Source: Undaria pinnatifida (Eukaryota; Sar; Phaeophyceae; Laminariales; Alariaceae). Taken from it: a stretch of DNA of 64,000 nucleotides. The stretch covers positions 8,461,915 to 8,525,914 of the forward strand of contig JABAKD010000020.1 in the NCBI GenBank assembly GCA_012845835.1, written 5' to 3'. Position 1 is the first letter of the stretch. Each line of letters starts with the position of its first letter. Positions 35,501-46,800 of the stretch are shown here, in pieces. The translations under genes were made by a program, and so were the position numbers. A model generated the notes under the pieces. That model made no database searches. It was given only the letters and a program-made list of their open reading frames with translations, and was not told the DNA's origin.

Positions 35501-36767
35501 ACCCTCCGAATGCCCGGGACCTCCGACAGATACCTGCAGGCATGACGACAATTGATTCAACGGTGGTTGCATCATGGCAACGCAGTCGTAGTACACGAGG
35601 TAGGAGGTAGGCGGGGTTAGGGCCACTTTGGCTGCCACTACGAATAATTTGTTGTTGGCATACTCGCATCACCAGGGAAGAATGCCGCCACGACAACAAT
35701 ATCGGTCCTCTCGTACGAAATATAAGATATCTAGCCTAGAATTATTTTTAAAAAATAAGACTGTATGTAGCCAAGGCGCTCGCCGTCTATAGGAGGGCGT
35801 GAGAAATATATATTCCTTCTTGCTCAGCCAGAATATAGTGTGGCCTAGAGCCGGATTTCAGGTGTCTTACAAGAGGGCCGATATTTTGTATGTGTTCGTG
35901 AAAAAAGAACAACAACGTACCTCATGTCACGACATGGAGCGAGCGGTCGCGGAAGGAGGCACCAGGCATGTATGATGCGCCGAAATCTTACACGTTGCGA
36001 TGGGGAACGAGGAGGACCAGGACACCTCCAACAACACCATATAATACAAGTGAAAGCAACCGCAACGAAATAGCACAAGCGCACCTCAACGCTCGGACGC
36101 CACTGGCGGCGAACGCGTCAAGAACGGCCATCCCACCGTACTCGTCATCCTCCACGCCCTCGGCAAATTGCGCTGTCAAACCCACCACATCGTTCAAACC
36201 CACCGCATTGTCTGCGCGGACATCCCCAAGTATATTTGTCTCGTTGGGATGGTCGACAGGAGAGGTAAGGTTCACGTTGGATAATATTAATCGACGCGCC
36301 TGTTCCTTTCTCTTCGAGTCCTCCTTCAACCTCTCTTCGGCGAGCACGTTCGCCATTAGGATGCTCAGGTCCCTGTTGATGGCTCCAACTCTGTTATAAA
36401 ACACCCCAGCTCCCTCACCACCATCGCTTTCCGCGAGGCGCCTTGCGACCTCTTCCGCTCCCCCCCTTCCTCCCCCTCCTCCTCCTCCTCCTCCTCCTCC
36501 GCGATCATTATTGTTTTCTACTGCTGTCGCTGCTGATGCCCGACGCCTGTTACTGACACGCTTTATCACTTTGTTCTCTGTCGGTCTGCTGCAACCACCA
36601 CCAACTCGTGCCCTTCTTGCTCCACATTGGCTTTTCATCGAGTCCGTTGCGCGGTTCGGTGCAATCACGCTGAATGCGTCCGTCACCTGGTTATTCTTGC
36701 CAAGCAGGGCCTGTACTGTTACTGCCATGGCGGCCGCACGCCTCGCCATCTGCCTGTTCTTCCGCAT
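32554..36767 (-). CDS. TRMT1: tRNA (guanine-26 N2)-dimethyltransferase, Trm1 family
   Basis: Five exons: 36767-36085, 35533-35459, 35103-34875, 34604-33747, 32946-32554, giving 745 residues. Trm1 enzymes use S-adenosylmethionine to dimethylate G26 of tRNAs in nucleus, cytosol and mitochondria. Family motifs in order: FYNRV and NRDLS, AASGVRALRY (SAM-binding region), VVANDYD, DIDPYGCAAPFLDAGVQ (catalytic DPYG, about 293-296), CITSTDMPNLSG, YHHEMSLRILL, VAIDHYVRVFVRV, GGPIWSGPLHD, ELPDVPLFY, NAAGYRTSSMHREPLALKTD and the terminal RFLHMHNPEGHWGP. The start is the first ATG of the open frame and gives a basic N-terminus (MRKNRQMARRAAAM) that could be an organelle signal. The usual N-terminal segment before FYN was not seen and may lie in an unfound exon or be lost. 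An 11-glycine run is encoded by GGA repeats near 36480. The zinc CxxC pairs are degenerate (see findings). Confidence 0.9.
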
Positions 36768-37170
36768 GTGTTGCAGCGTTGCAGGTTGCAGCACCCCCGC
36801 CGTTTCTTACTATGTCCAACTTGTCGGTGGTTTTAGAAACAGGTTTCCATGAGATAGTCCCTATTTCTCCTTGATATCGAACACTATAATATCATGTCTC
36901 GCACAGAGCAGCAGGGTTGGCGGGTCTTGAGCTAGCCTCTTCGATACAGCAGCAGGTAGTTGTGGATGGACCCCCTTCCGGCCTTCATGTTTCATGTGTG
37001 TCCTGTGGTTTTCACATGACCTGCGAGGCTTTTCTACTCCAATCGGTAAACATCCCACCGCAATACTTTGATCGCGCCGCACGCCGCTCGTCGACGACCC
37101 CCCCACATTGCTTTAATCGCGCGGGACGCCGCCCGTCGACGACTCGACGACTCTACAACAGACGACTTGC
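36768..37170. promoter_or_regulatory. Shared divergent promoter region of Trm1 and the EH-domain gene
   Basis: About 400 bp separate the start codons of two genes pointing away from each other. It holds a 45 bp-period direct repeat, with units starting at 37066 and 37111; each contains ATCGCGC and the core CGTCGACGAC. No clear TATA box is seen. A promoter role is inferred from position only. Confidence 0.5.
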
Positions 37171-40100
37171 ATGATGGGCGACGGGCTGTTATGGAAGCCA
37201 GCGAGCACCAAGGAGACGGCATACTACGACAAGGTATTCGAGGCTATCGTTCTTGACAAGTCAGGGACGCTGGACGGCCAAGAGGCTGTCAAATTCCTCT
37301 CTCTCAGCGGCCTTACCAAACCCCAGCTCAAGGTGCGAAGTTATTTCGGTTCTTCATCTTCATCTAGGTGTTCTCACACAACCTAACAAAGCACGCTCGA
37401 CACAGCCGAAGAATGCAAGTGTTCGCCTCCCCACTCCCCACATTTCACCCTATCCTATTTATAGCGCATCGGCAGCGGCTGAGGGTCGTCGTAACCTGGG
37501 TATGACACCGTTGCAATCGTACGTTCGTTTTCTATCAAGAAGATCTCCCGCCTCCTCCACACCCTCTGCAACGTGCATCCGTAACATCAAAGAAACGTGT
37601 CAACGCAGCAACTGGCATCTACCGCTCGGCAGTCGATTGGACAGGCGAGCGGTCCTGCGGTGTTCACGACCCACGATATCATCCTCAACTGCATGTGGTG
37701 TGTACAACAGCATTTGCCCTTTACAAGCCAACACAAGTGTTTGTATATACTAATCTACACGTAGTCTATGTTTTTTGTTTTTCCCTGAGGTATTCCGCAG
37801 CTCCGGAGTGACTGGAGCATGTCCTGTGAGCACAGACTTGATTATGTGAGTTATTGTGAGAACAACAACAACAAATATATATATATATATATGCGGTCGC
37901 TATCTCTTGGGATTCCCACAATCTTTTTTTCCACGTCCTTTGGCGTATAATGCTGTATCCGACCACAGGATGTGTGTTCGCTCGCCATTTCACCCGGGGG
38001 AAGCACGCTTCAGCGCAACGATTTCTACGTGGCCATGCGGGCAGTGGCTCTAGCACAGAGCGGTGAAGACACGCTAACTCCGCAAAGGGTGCGAGAGACG
38101 GCCACCAAAGCTATCACAATAGCAACGTTCAAAGGGTGGGCAAAACCGCCGATCAAGAACTCCAAGGGGAAGAAGGAAAACCAAGAAAACTCAAAATGGT
38201 TTTCAATTACCACATCTGCTCCTGGTTCAAACAAATCGAAAGAGTCGAAATGGTTTTCAAAGACGACACCTGCTACAGGTTCAAACAAAGGCGCCGCTCC
38301 CACGATACCACCAACTTCCGGGTTGCCAAAGGCAGAAGACGGTGCTGGCAGACCCAGGGCAGGAAAAGGCACTACTCCTTCTGCTCGTTCCACGAAAAGT
38401 GAGCAGAAGAGAGTCCAAACTTCAAAGAAGGACACAAACAATGAGACTCGGCGACTCTAGGCTCAAAACAATGTTGAAAATACTGCCATAGCCCATAGCT
38501 AGGCGATACCAGGTACACTTTAGAACATCACTAATTTCGTCCGAAACCAAAAGCAACCACCATCATTGGACCCTTCTAGAATATAGCCCCGACATGCCTT
38601 GGAAGGCTTTTGTGTGTATAGGAAGAAGGGGATGATGCAATTTGGTTTATTAATTGCGATCTCCAGCTCGTAGCTGCTTCTGTTCTTCCCATGACACATA
38701 AGGAATAGTACAAAGAGCTTCTCCAGGGATACACAAGTGAGTAAACACGGTGGTGCCTGCTTACTGGAGAGGTCTGCAAGGAGTTGCGTCGTCGGCGGGA
38801 CTCGAACCTGCGCGCGTGAAATCGCGATTGGTTTGGTAGCCCTGATACAGACACAGGTAACCCCTGGCGGATCACTCTACGAAGCAGGCCCCGCGGTGTT
38901 CACTCACATGGTGTATCCTTAGAGAAGCTCTTTTCAGTGTTCCTTGCGTCACGGGAAGAACTGAAGCTACGAGGCGGATTCACAACTAGCAAACCCAATC
39001 GTACATTCTCCCATTTCTCCTATACACACACGCCTTCAAAGGCAAGTGAAACCCTTTTATCTCATGTCCATGTCAACATCGTGGATACGAAGCCTTCGTT
39101 AGAACCCCCCAAATAACACAACAACCCGCGCCTGGCCGAGAAGACAGCGTGTCGTAAAACCTACGTTTGCTTTCATAGTATGAGTGGTGGTCTCAAATGG
39201 CATGCATGACTGCTGTAGCGATGGTCGGTCTTGTTTTTCAGTGCCAGGTGTATGGTTTTGGGCGCCGTTTGGGTGCTGGTAGTATTGTAGCATGAACTGG
39301 TGCTACGGGTAGGAACTCGCGCAGCAGGATACACGGAAACTGTCGTCCGCTTGTTGCGTGCATTGTCGGGCGCGGTCAACGGTCCTAAACATCCAGCAGG
39401 CATCTCGAAAGGGTTAAATAAACGTTGGTGCTCTGTAGGTTAGAAATTCGCTTCTTCCAAAAGGGTAGATGGTTGCAGCGACGAGGACAAGCCATGCCCG
39501 GTTCAAGATGAGGGAGGGGAACACGGTCGCTGACGGAGGTATGCGGGAGGTCTCTCACCTCCGTCTTACTCTAGTCTCCGCCTAAACCTTAATATTCGTA
39601 TGCGTGCATTTCATTCAGATAAACGCAGTACCCACGAGAGGGAGAGAAATAACAAAGAAGGTCCGGATCCGTTTTGCATGACCGAGCAGGAGCGCGCTAG
39701 GTACATGGTGAGACATGCACGCTGTCTGCTGGTTGTTTTTGTTGTCACGTTAACTCACCGCCATGGTATTGTGTGTGGTCACAAAGGCGAGCTCCGTAAA
39801 CTCCGCAGTCGAAGAATACCTCAGAGAAAAAAAAGTAGCAGACCGAAACGGTAGCTGGCCGCATCCTTCACGTTTCTCTATCGACGCAAAATTCTAACGA
39901 AAGGTGTCACAATTGAGCACGGGCCGCTTAGTGGATCTCCGCATGCTTCCTCGACACCGCTACGAGCGAAACCGATGCCCACACAGACATATAAGACGTA
40001 TGCGGGGATCGTGGTGGGGGCAATCGCCTCAAGGAATGCTGTTGGGTTACACGACGATTTTGATGTGGATGAAAGGCCTGAAAGTACGACGCAGCGCACC

Positions 40101-42613
40101 ACGGTATCATACTTCGAAGTAGACAGTTAACGCACACTAAAAACTTCAGTCAAGGCATATGGTAAGATACCTTCAACGTCAAATGTGTACACCATCTATG
40201 TCTACAACGTCAAACGCGCGCATCACCTACGCCAATACCTCGCTCGGACTGATTGTTACCCGTCCAACACTCCTCACCAGGCGATTTTCGACGAAACCGA
40301 CGATGCCGGGGCGGGATATGTTAGCGGGCACCAGGTGGCCGAGCTGTTCGGCAACTCAACCCTCGAGAAAAAGGTGCTAACACTAATTTGGAGGTGAGGA
40401 ACGAAAAATCTGCCAGGTAATAATCTCCCCTCTCATCACCTCCTGACAGCGGCCACGATACAACATGGGAAAACGCGGTACTACCTGTGGCAACGGATAG
40501 CTTAAGAGGCTCCTGCTGATAACCTCGATCATTCTGGACGTCCAATTTGTATTTCATGTTACATCGTAAAATTCCTAGACGTACTCGGGGTACGCAGCTC
40601 ACGTCGATTTCACGGCAATGAGTCAATTCCAGCACTAATAAGGGCATATATACCGCTGTGCACAAAACGTTTGGCTTTGACTTACTTGACACGTCTCGAA
40701 AACGTATGTGGTATTGGAGGTTATCGGACCTGGACGAGGATGGGAGCCTATCGGCGCAGGAATTCAGCATCGCGCTTCACCTTTTCTTTTGCACGACTGA
40801 GAAGAAAATTGGCGTGCCGAACGAGCTCCCTTCAAGGTATTTAGGACACTCACTCGCTTAGCGCGAACACATATGCTGTACCGATATGTCGTTTGCGGTA
40901 TGACGGCTGAAAAATAGGAAATATTTCAATGGGTTTACTTTTTTATTTAATGTAGTTACTTGCCACTCGATGGCTGGTGCTTGGCGTAAAAAATAAACAT
41001 AATTACACCGCCTTTTCTTAACAGGCAAAATTTTGGAACATGTCTCGATACTTGACGTTCCCACCTCTTCGCCAGTTTGTGGCCAGATGGCTATGTCCCA
41101 CCCTCCGTCGCTGGCGGGAAAGAAGGTGAAAAACGAGATCGCATACGCCAGCGCAAAGAGGCGAAAGGACACCGTGCACGAGAGGGAGAAGTTCACAAGC
41201 CAGAAGAAGCTGAGCATGTCAGCTCTGCTTTGGTCGTCAAGCGTACAGCAGATGAAGCGGAGCATGGCAACAGTACGAATAGTGCCACTGGGAATTGTAC
41301 TGTTGGGAATGCCCGCGCTGATAACGGCCGTGACGACAGGAAGAAGAAAGGGAATGAGACTGGTGGGGTCAAGGAAGGGCGGAAAACATCAGGAGGACGA
41401 AAAGAAGAAAAACAACAAGGAAGGCGCCTTATTAAATCGACGGGAGAGGCCGACTCGCCCATACTCCCCACCGAAGGTGCGGAGAGCAAGGTGGCGAAGA
41501 AGAAGAAGAAAAAAAACAAAGATAACGTGAGCGAGCTATAAACATAAAGTAGGATTCCCAAACGGGGAAGGGCGGGGGCGGGAAGGGGTAGTCTCCAATA
41601 CGAGGTGATTGTTGCCTGTATTATTGTCGAGACGAGGCCAGTATTTATCGAAGGCTTCCTTGATCTCACAATTGCAGGTACCAACAAGTCGCCAGGAAAA
41701 AAATCTTCAGGGAGCCGAGCGACAGAATTCTTCTGCGGAAGGGTGTGTTGCAATCGCTGGGAATGCCGCCGAGGACGCAAACAATGCAAGCGGGATAAAG
41801 GTGAATTATGACGCAGCCGGAACTCCGTTTTTATTAAGTGTAATTATTACTTCGTCTGTCCTTGAAGGTGGTGGCAACATAGAAGAAACGACAAGCCTGA
41901 GACATTGCTGTTCGTTCTCTGCTCTTGTAGGAAGGGTGAAGGTTGCGATATGAAGCCACCGTGTGTGAAACGAATGACGGATTTCGACAAGTCCGTGGCT
42001 CGCTCGCACCGGGCCTCGACCACGTGCCTTTTTCTATTGTGAGCGTATAAGAGTGTGGACGTTTTAGTTTCTTATCGTGTATTGTCGGGGTCAATTTTAG
42101 TCCTCCAGAGCGCAGATATCTGGTAACATACTGCCGCGTGGACAAAGAACGACAGACAGATTTCGTTAGACTACGCACGTAACTTCCACGACGAATATTT
42201 CAGCCTGCGTTTACAACGTTGTAGCTGTCGGCACGTCCCGTCTGCTGCCTCATTTGATGGATTTTATACGTCTCGTGCCCCGTGTCATTACTAATCCCAT
42301 TAAGTACCATGGTACGACGAAGGCCAAAAAGAAGAAAAAGCGGACTCCGTCAACACGCGACCAACCACCAACAGCTGATCGGCCGGGCACGGGCGACGCT
42401 GGTGGCGGTGGAGGTTTGGATGGGGACGAAAGTCAGACGGTGGGGACTCTGACCCCGGCGGAGAGGAGGGCCAGGAAAAGTCGCGCGCGTGCTGCTAAAA
42501 TAGAAGAAGCGCGTCTGAAGAAGGAGGAGGCCCTGAGGGACGAGAGGCTGGCCAAGCTAGACCACCAGGACGATTTTAAGAGCTTCAACATGAAGGTTGG
42601 GCCGGACATATAG
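37171..42613 (+). CDS. Protein with two EH (Eps15 homology) domains
   Basis: Eight exons: 37171-37332, 37969-38398, 39619-39707, 40281-40393, 40720-40836, 41076-41526, 41678-41800, 42305-42613, giving about 597 residues. All junction phases agree. EH1 (about 16-95) is split over exons 1-2: YYDKVFEAI, SGTLDGQEAVKFL, LKDVCSLA, FYVAMRAVALAQSG. EH2 (about 218-303) is split over exons 3-5: MTEQERARYM-AIFDETDD, GYVSGHQVAELF, LTLIWRLSDLDEDGSLSAQEF. The DLDEDGSLSAQE stretch is a complete EF-hand calcium loop. EH domains bind NPF peptides in endocytic adaptors at the plasma membrane and endosomes. A repeat of about 18 residues (KWFS...GSNK) lies between the EH domains. After EH2 come Lys/Glu-rich segments and a charged C-terminal helix (TPAERRARKSRARAAK). 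The C-terminus is uncertain: ATG AAG|gttggg could splice onward to the exon at 43032. Confidence 0.85.
37785..37878 (+). repeat. CAA-tailed short repeat, copy 4
   Basis: gctccggagtgactggagca, tgtcctgtgagcacagactt, gagaacaacaacaacaa, then a TA run. Lies in intron 1 of the EH gene. Confidence 0.75.
38775..38898 (-). mobile_element. tRNA-like SINE head
   Basis: Minus strand: gcaggttcgagtcccgccg is a good B box, and cttcgtagagtgatccgcc resembles an A box. The spacing is too long and no acceptor stem pairs, so it is a SINE head or tRNA relic, not a tRNA gene. Confidence 0.5.
39735..39832 (-). repeat. CAA-tailed short repeat, copy 5
   Basis: gttgtcacgttaactcaccg, gtgtggtcacaaaggcgagc, actccgcagtcgaag; diverged and reversed. 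It starts about 28 bp after the EH exon ending at 39707. Confidence 0.6.
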
Positions 42614-43031
42614 TATTCGTTCCTTCGATTGGTAGTTCCTTTGACCTCGATCGGCAGTGTAGCCCGTAGATAAGCTATTAATACTAGGGATTTGTCCTTT
42701 CTTGACCGAAATGTGACGCGGCTCAGCAGTTGGTCGAGAGTCGTGTTTTTCACGTAACGTGCGGCAATGAACGTTTTTTCCGGAAAAGCGAAGTATAGCA
42801 GGAAAGCATGGCTTGTCCGTAGCAAGGCAGGCAGCCGGGCTGGTCGGCAGGAAACGCCGAAAATGTCAAGATGCGAGCCGTTGCTTGGCACCATTTTCAC
42901 CCTCACCTCTATCAAGCATCTTACTTGTGTACTTATTAATAGCATTGATAGTGTCAAGTATTGCACCCCTCGACCCCCCTTTGTGTGCACTTTGACCTGC
43001 GTATTCCCATGACCGTACCGCTTGACAATAG

Positions 43032-43202
43032 GCGATGGACCCTATGCACACATCCCAAGATGACATCAACATCCACAACCTGTCATTTGCGGGAGACGGC
43101 ACCGCCGACAAAAGTGGCGGCTTGTCTCTCGCGCAACTGAGCACTCCCCTACCCCACCTGACGCCGCACCCTGGCCGTCAGCCTTGCTTCCGGACACAAC
43201 AA
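43032..43202 (+). CDS. Putative coding exon of unknown assignment
   Basis: A 57-codon open stretch is bounded by an AG acceptor (ttgacaatag) and a strong donor (CAACAA|gtaagc). It begins A-MDPMHTSQDDINIHNLSF. It could be the first exon of the following zinc-finger gene or a further exon of the EH-domain gene, since its entry phase fits either. Its exit phase does not join directly to the exon at 43848, so another exon would be needed. No family is recognised. Confidence 0.35.
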
Positions 43203-43847
43203 GTAAGCTTTCTCGAAAGCAAGCACAGAATGAACAGCTAGCTCGTGTCGAGCCACGCTTGTACCAAATGTGGGATACGCAGCGTAGAGATAGAGGCCAC
43301 GCTCGTATGGGGTACGCAGTTTAGGGATACCAGCCACACCAACGCCTACCGTTGATCGCCGTTTGCAAGCGTCGGGGAATCTGGATTAACTCTTTTGAGA
43401 TTTCGGTAGGAGGGGGGGGTGGGAGTGGGGTGGGGGGGGGGGGGTCGAAACAAAGTGGCGATTACAGCATCGACTACACGAACTATCTCGAGCTGTCGGA
43501 GTGGGGGACAAATGTATCCCAAAACGCGACGTTTGGAGATGTACGGCACGGTGCGCAGCATGGCGATACTTGCTGTGTTTCTTGCACGCTCTTCTTCCAG
43601 AGGGTTGACACGACCACCGCGGTTCTCGCTTTGTAGACCACTGCACCTGGCCCTCAGAAGCGTTTTAGGAGACCTCTTGACACCATCGATTGTCTTCGCG
43701 GACCCACGTTTTTCTCTGCGTACAGTTCAGCGTGTCTTTCCCGTCGGGGATCAGGCGCGCCTCCTCGCTCACCCCGTCTTTGGAAGTAAGGTTGGGGCCA
43801 CCCCCAACCTCAACGCGGACGTGCTGTCAGGAAATCGTAAAATTCAG

Positions 43848-46800
43848 CTGCGATGGCAATCATGGCGATGGCGGTGGGGCTGAGAACGTTTCAAGAAAAT
43901 TAAGGTAAGAGTTCATTCAACCCACGCCGACCATTTATTTGCCGTGCTCACTGTTTCTATCGCTACAAGATATCCTTCTTTTTTTGTGTGATGGTACATC
44001 CCTTTGGGTGATGCGTCGCCTTCCCCCACCAGCCCCCCCCGCCCTCCATTTCCTCCCATTTCGAGCGACCTGTTGGCGCGCTAAGCGTAACTTTTTCGAA
44101 AGGAAACGGTCGAGGCCGCCCGTCTTTAAGTGCGGTTCCGTATCTCGGTGCGCTCTTCAGGATGTGGTCTGATATCGATAACAATAGCGTCCGATTGCGG
44201 TCGAAGGACAAGGTCTCTAACGCAGTGATTTTTTTCAGGCAACCAAACCTCCGTTCTTCTAGTAGGGGGGTAGACCACCAGCAGATAGCACGATGTGAGA
44301 TCCCCTACTAGGTCGTTCTTTTAGGAGGGACATGTTTCACCTCCCCCCCCCCCCCCCGCCCCCGCCCCCCCGACTGGACCCTTCTTCCAGGAAGGGTGTG
44401 TTTCACCCCCCCCAGGCCTTCCCCCCCCCCGCGCTGGAGTTGGCGTCGTTTGGCAACGATGCTGTAAAGCACGCCTCTCACTACGCGAGCTAGACCACGA
44501 GGGTGACGTCTTTAGGTTTTCTGGTGTTTAGGCTTTGGCGGTAAACGAGACGGTGGTCGAGTCAAATTTTGTTTTGCGTAGTGGAGAACCCTAACTCCGC
44601 ACAAGGGGAACGATCGCATCACACAGTGGGAATATGGTAAGGCACCCACGAGGCAGTTACATGGCATCCCATTGCTGTCTCTGGAAGTGGCCACACCAAA
44701 AAAACAAACAAGTGTATTCGAAGCTGTCATCTGTATGGAAGAGAGTGCACAAGAAGGTGCGGAAGTCCGCCTCACAAGTGGTTCTTTGTGGGAAGCAACA
44801 CACCCTTCATGCGATCCGTCGAACACCTCGCGGCGCTTCGCGCTTGGTGAACGCGATGTCTGCCTCCTTGTGAGTGATAACGCGAGATGCTCCGTCCTGG
44901 TATTGTAGGGATGCGAGGGTCTATGGTCATACGACTACGGCTAGACATGAAATAAGCACATGCACCCCTAGGCTCTTTCTGTAATGCCGAAGGCTTGAGC
45001 AAGGAACGCGCACCCTGCTCGTTTGTCTGCGCCTTGCTCCGCACCCTGCCGTGTCTCCCGCACTCTTCCTTTAGGTGTCCAGAGTGCGCGGAGCTCGTAG
45101 AAAGTGCTCAGATAGAGAGTCACATCAGGTCGACCTGCAGACTGCTTCCGTGTACGCTGTGCTCGCGCCTCACGCTGCCCGCCGCCCGAGATCTCCACCT
45201 AGAGGAGGCGTGCCCGAACCGCCGGCGGGATTGCACGCGGTGCGGGGAGCCGGTGATGCTGAGCAAATTTGCGAACCACGAAAAGGAGGGGGGCTGCGCG
45301 CGCAGGGTCGTGCCTTGCAAGGCATGCAGGGATTTTTGTTTCGCCGACGAGCTCAAGAGGCATGAGGTGTGGCATGGGGGGGGGGGCAGTTGCTGTGGGG
45401 TAGTGGCTAGGTCAAGGGTGGAATACGAGAAAAGGCTGCGTCGTCAGGCGGCGTCTAATCTGGCGTTAGTTGGGGGGGGGCAGAGCGGGGGGGGGGAGGC
45501 GATACTCGATATTCATGCGTGGCCGTAGTCGTATGACCATAGACCCTCGCATTCCTACAATGCCGGGACGGAGCATGTCGGGTTTTCACCGACCAGGCAG
45601 GCATTGCTTGCACCAAGCGCGAAGCGCCGTGAGGTTTTTGGCGAGTCACATCAAGAGTGAGCTGCATCCTACTAAGAACCGCTTGCGAGGCGGACTTGGA
45701 TATGGATGACAGCTTCAACGAGTTCATTTAATTTCCGGTATGGCCACTTCCAGAGACAGTAATGGGAATACTATGCAACTGCCTCGTGGGTGCCTTACCA
45801 TAAACGTTACCAGTATGTGACACTATCATTCCCCTTGTGCGGAGTAAAAGTTCTCCACCCCGCGCAAATGATCTAACTCGGCCACCAGCTGTGATCGACC
45901 GCAAAAAAAAAAAGGACGGGGGGGCGGGGGGGGGGGTTGTGTGACCTCGGGTCTAAGCTACCAAAACGAGGGAGCTGGATAAAAAGTGCGACGACAATAA
46001 TGATGGGATAGAAACTGGGAAAAAAAAGGAGTGGCAGCTTCCAAGAACGTGTGCCCATGAAAAAAATACGCGCCTTCACACACTAATACACCGTTCTTAC
46101 TTGCAATGGCGCTACCACCGAGACGACGAGCGTTATGCACCTCGGGACCACCCGACCGCGATGTCCCAGAAGGTGTGCCCCCCCTCCCCTCCTCCTTAGC
46201 AGGATGTACTGATATGGTGTGTTTGGAGGTGTTCTGGTGTTGCGGTCCTCCTCGGCCAACCTTTTGTGAGACTCGCCGGACACCCGAGCACCTCGCGGTG
46301 CTTTCGCGCTTTCTCGCAAGCGGACTCTGCCTTGTCGGTGAAAACCCGACGCGCAAAGTCCCGGCATTGTTTACAGGAATGAGGGCGGCCATGTTCTTGA
46401 GACTAAGGGCCATGAATGATATGAGTACACCCCCCTTCTTCCCGTGAGAAATTTTGTCTCAGGTTGTTTTGCACAGTACGACAGCCAAAAGGGTTCAGAT
46501 TCAATTTGTCCCGCGCACATTGCGGCACGCACTCTGGAGTAACCCTGATGTTTGCCGGTCGTTTTTTATGGGCACACACGGCACCTGCGTTGGCAGGAGA
46601 GAGAATGCCACGAGAGGCGGGTTCGGTGCCGTTCCTGCGGCGACTCTCTTCCAGCCCGACAGCTGGAAGAGCATGCCTCATCACTGTGTAGGAGCAAAGG
46701 CTGGAAGTGTGGCTGCGGCCACGGTCCACTTCCGCTCGTGGAAAGGCGAGACCACCTCAAGAACTGCGAGGCGTTTGTGGACACGTGGGAGGCGTCCATC

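Noticed and set aside
38775-38898. Possible tRNA gene on the minus strand
   Set aside because: It has a good B box, but the A-to-B spacing is too long, the T-stem has a mismatch and no acceptor stem pairs. Read as a SINE head.
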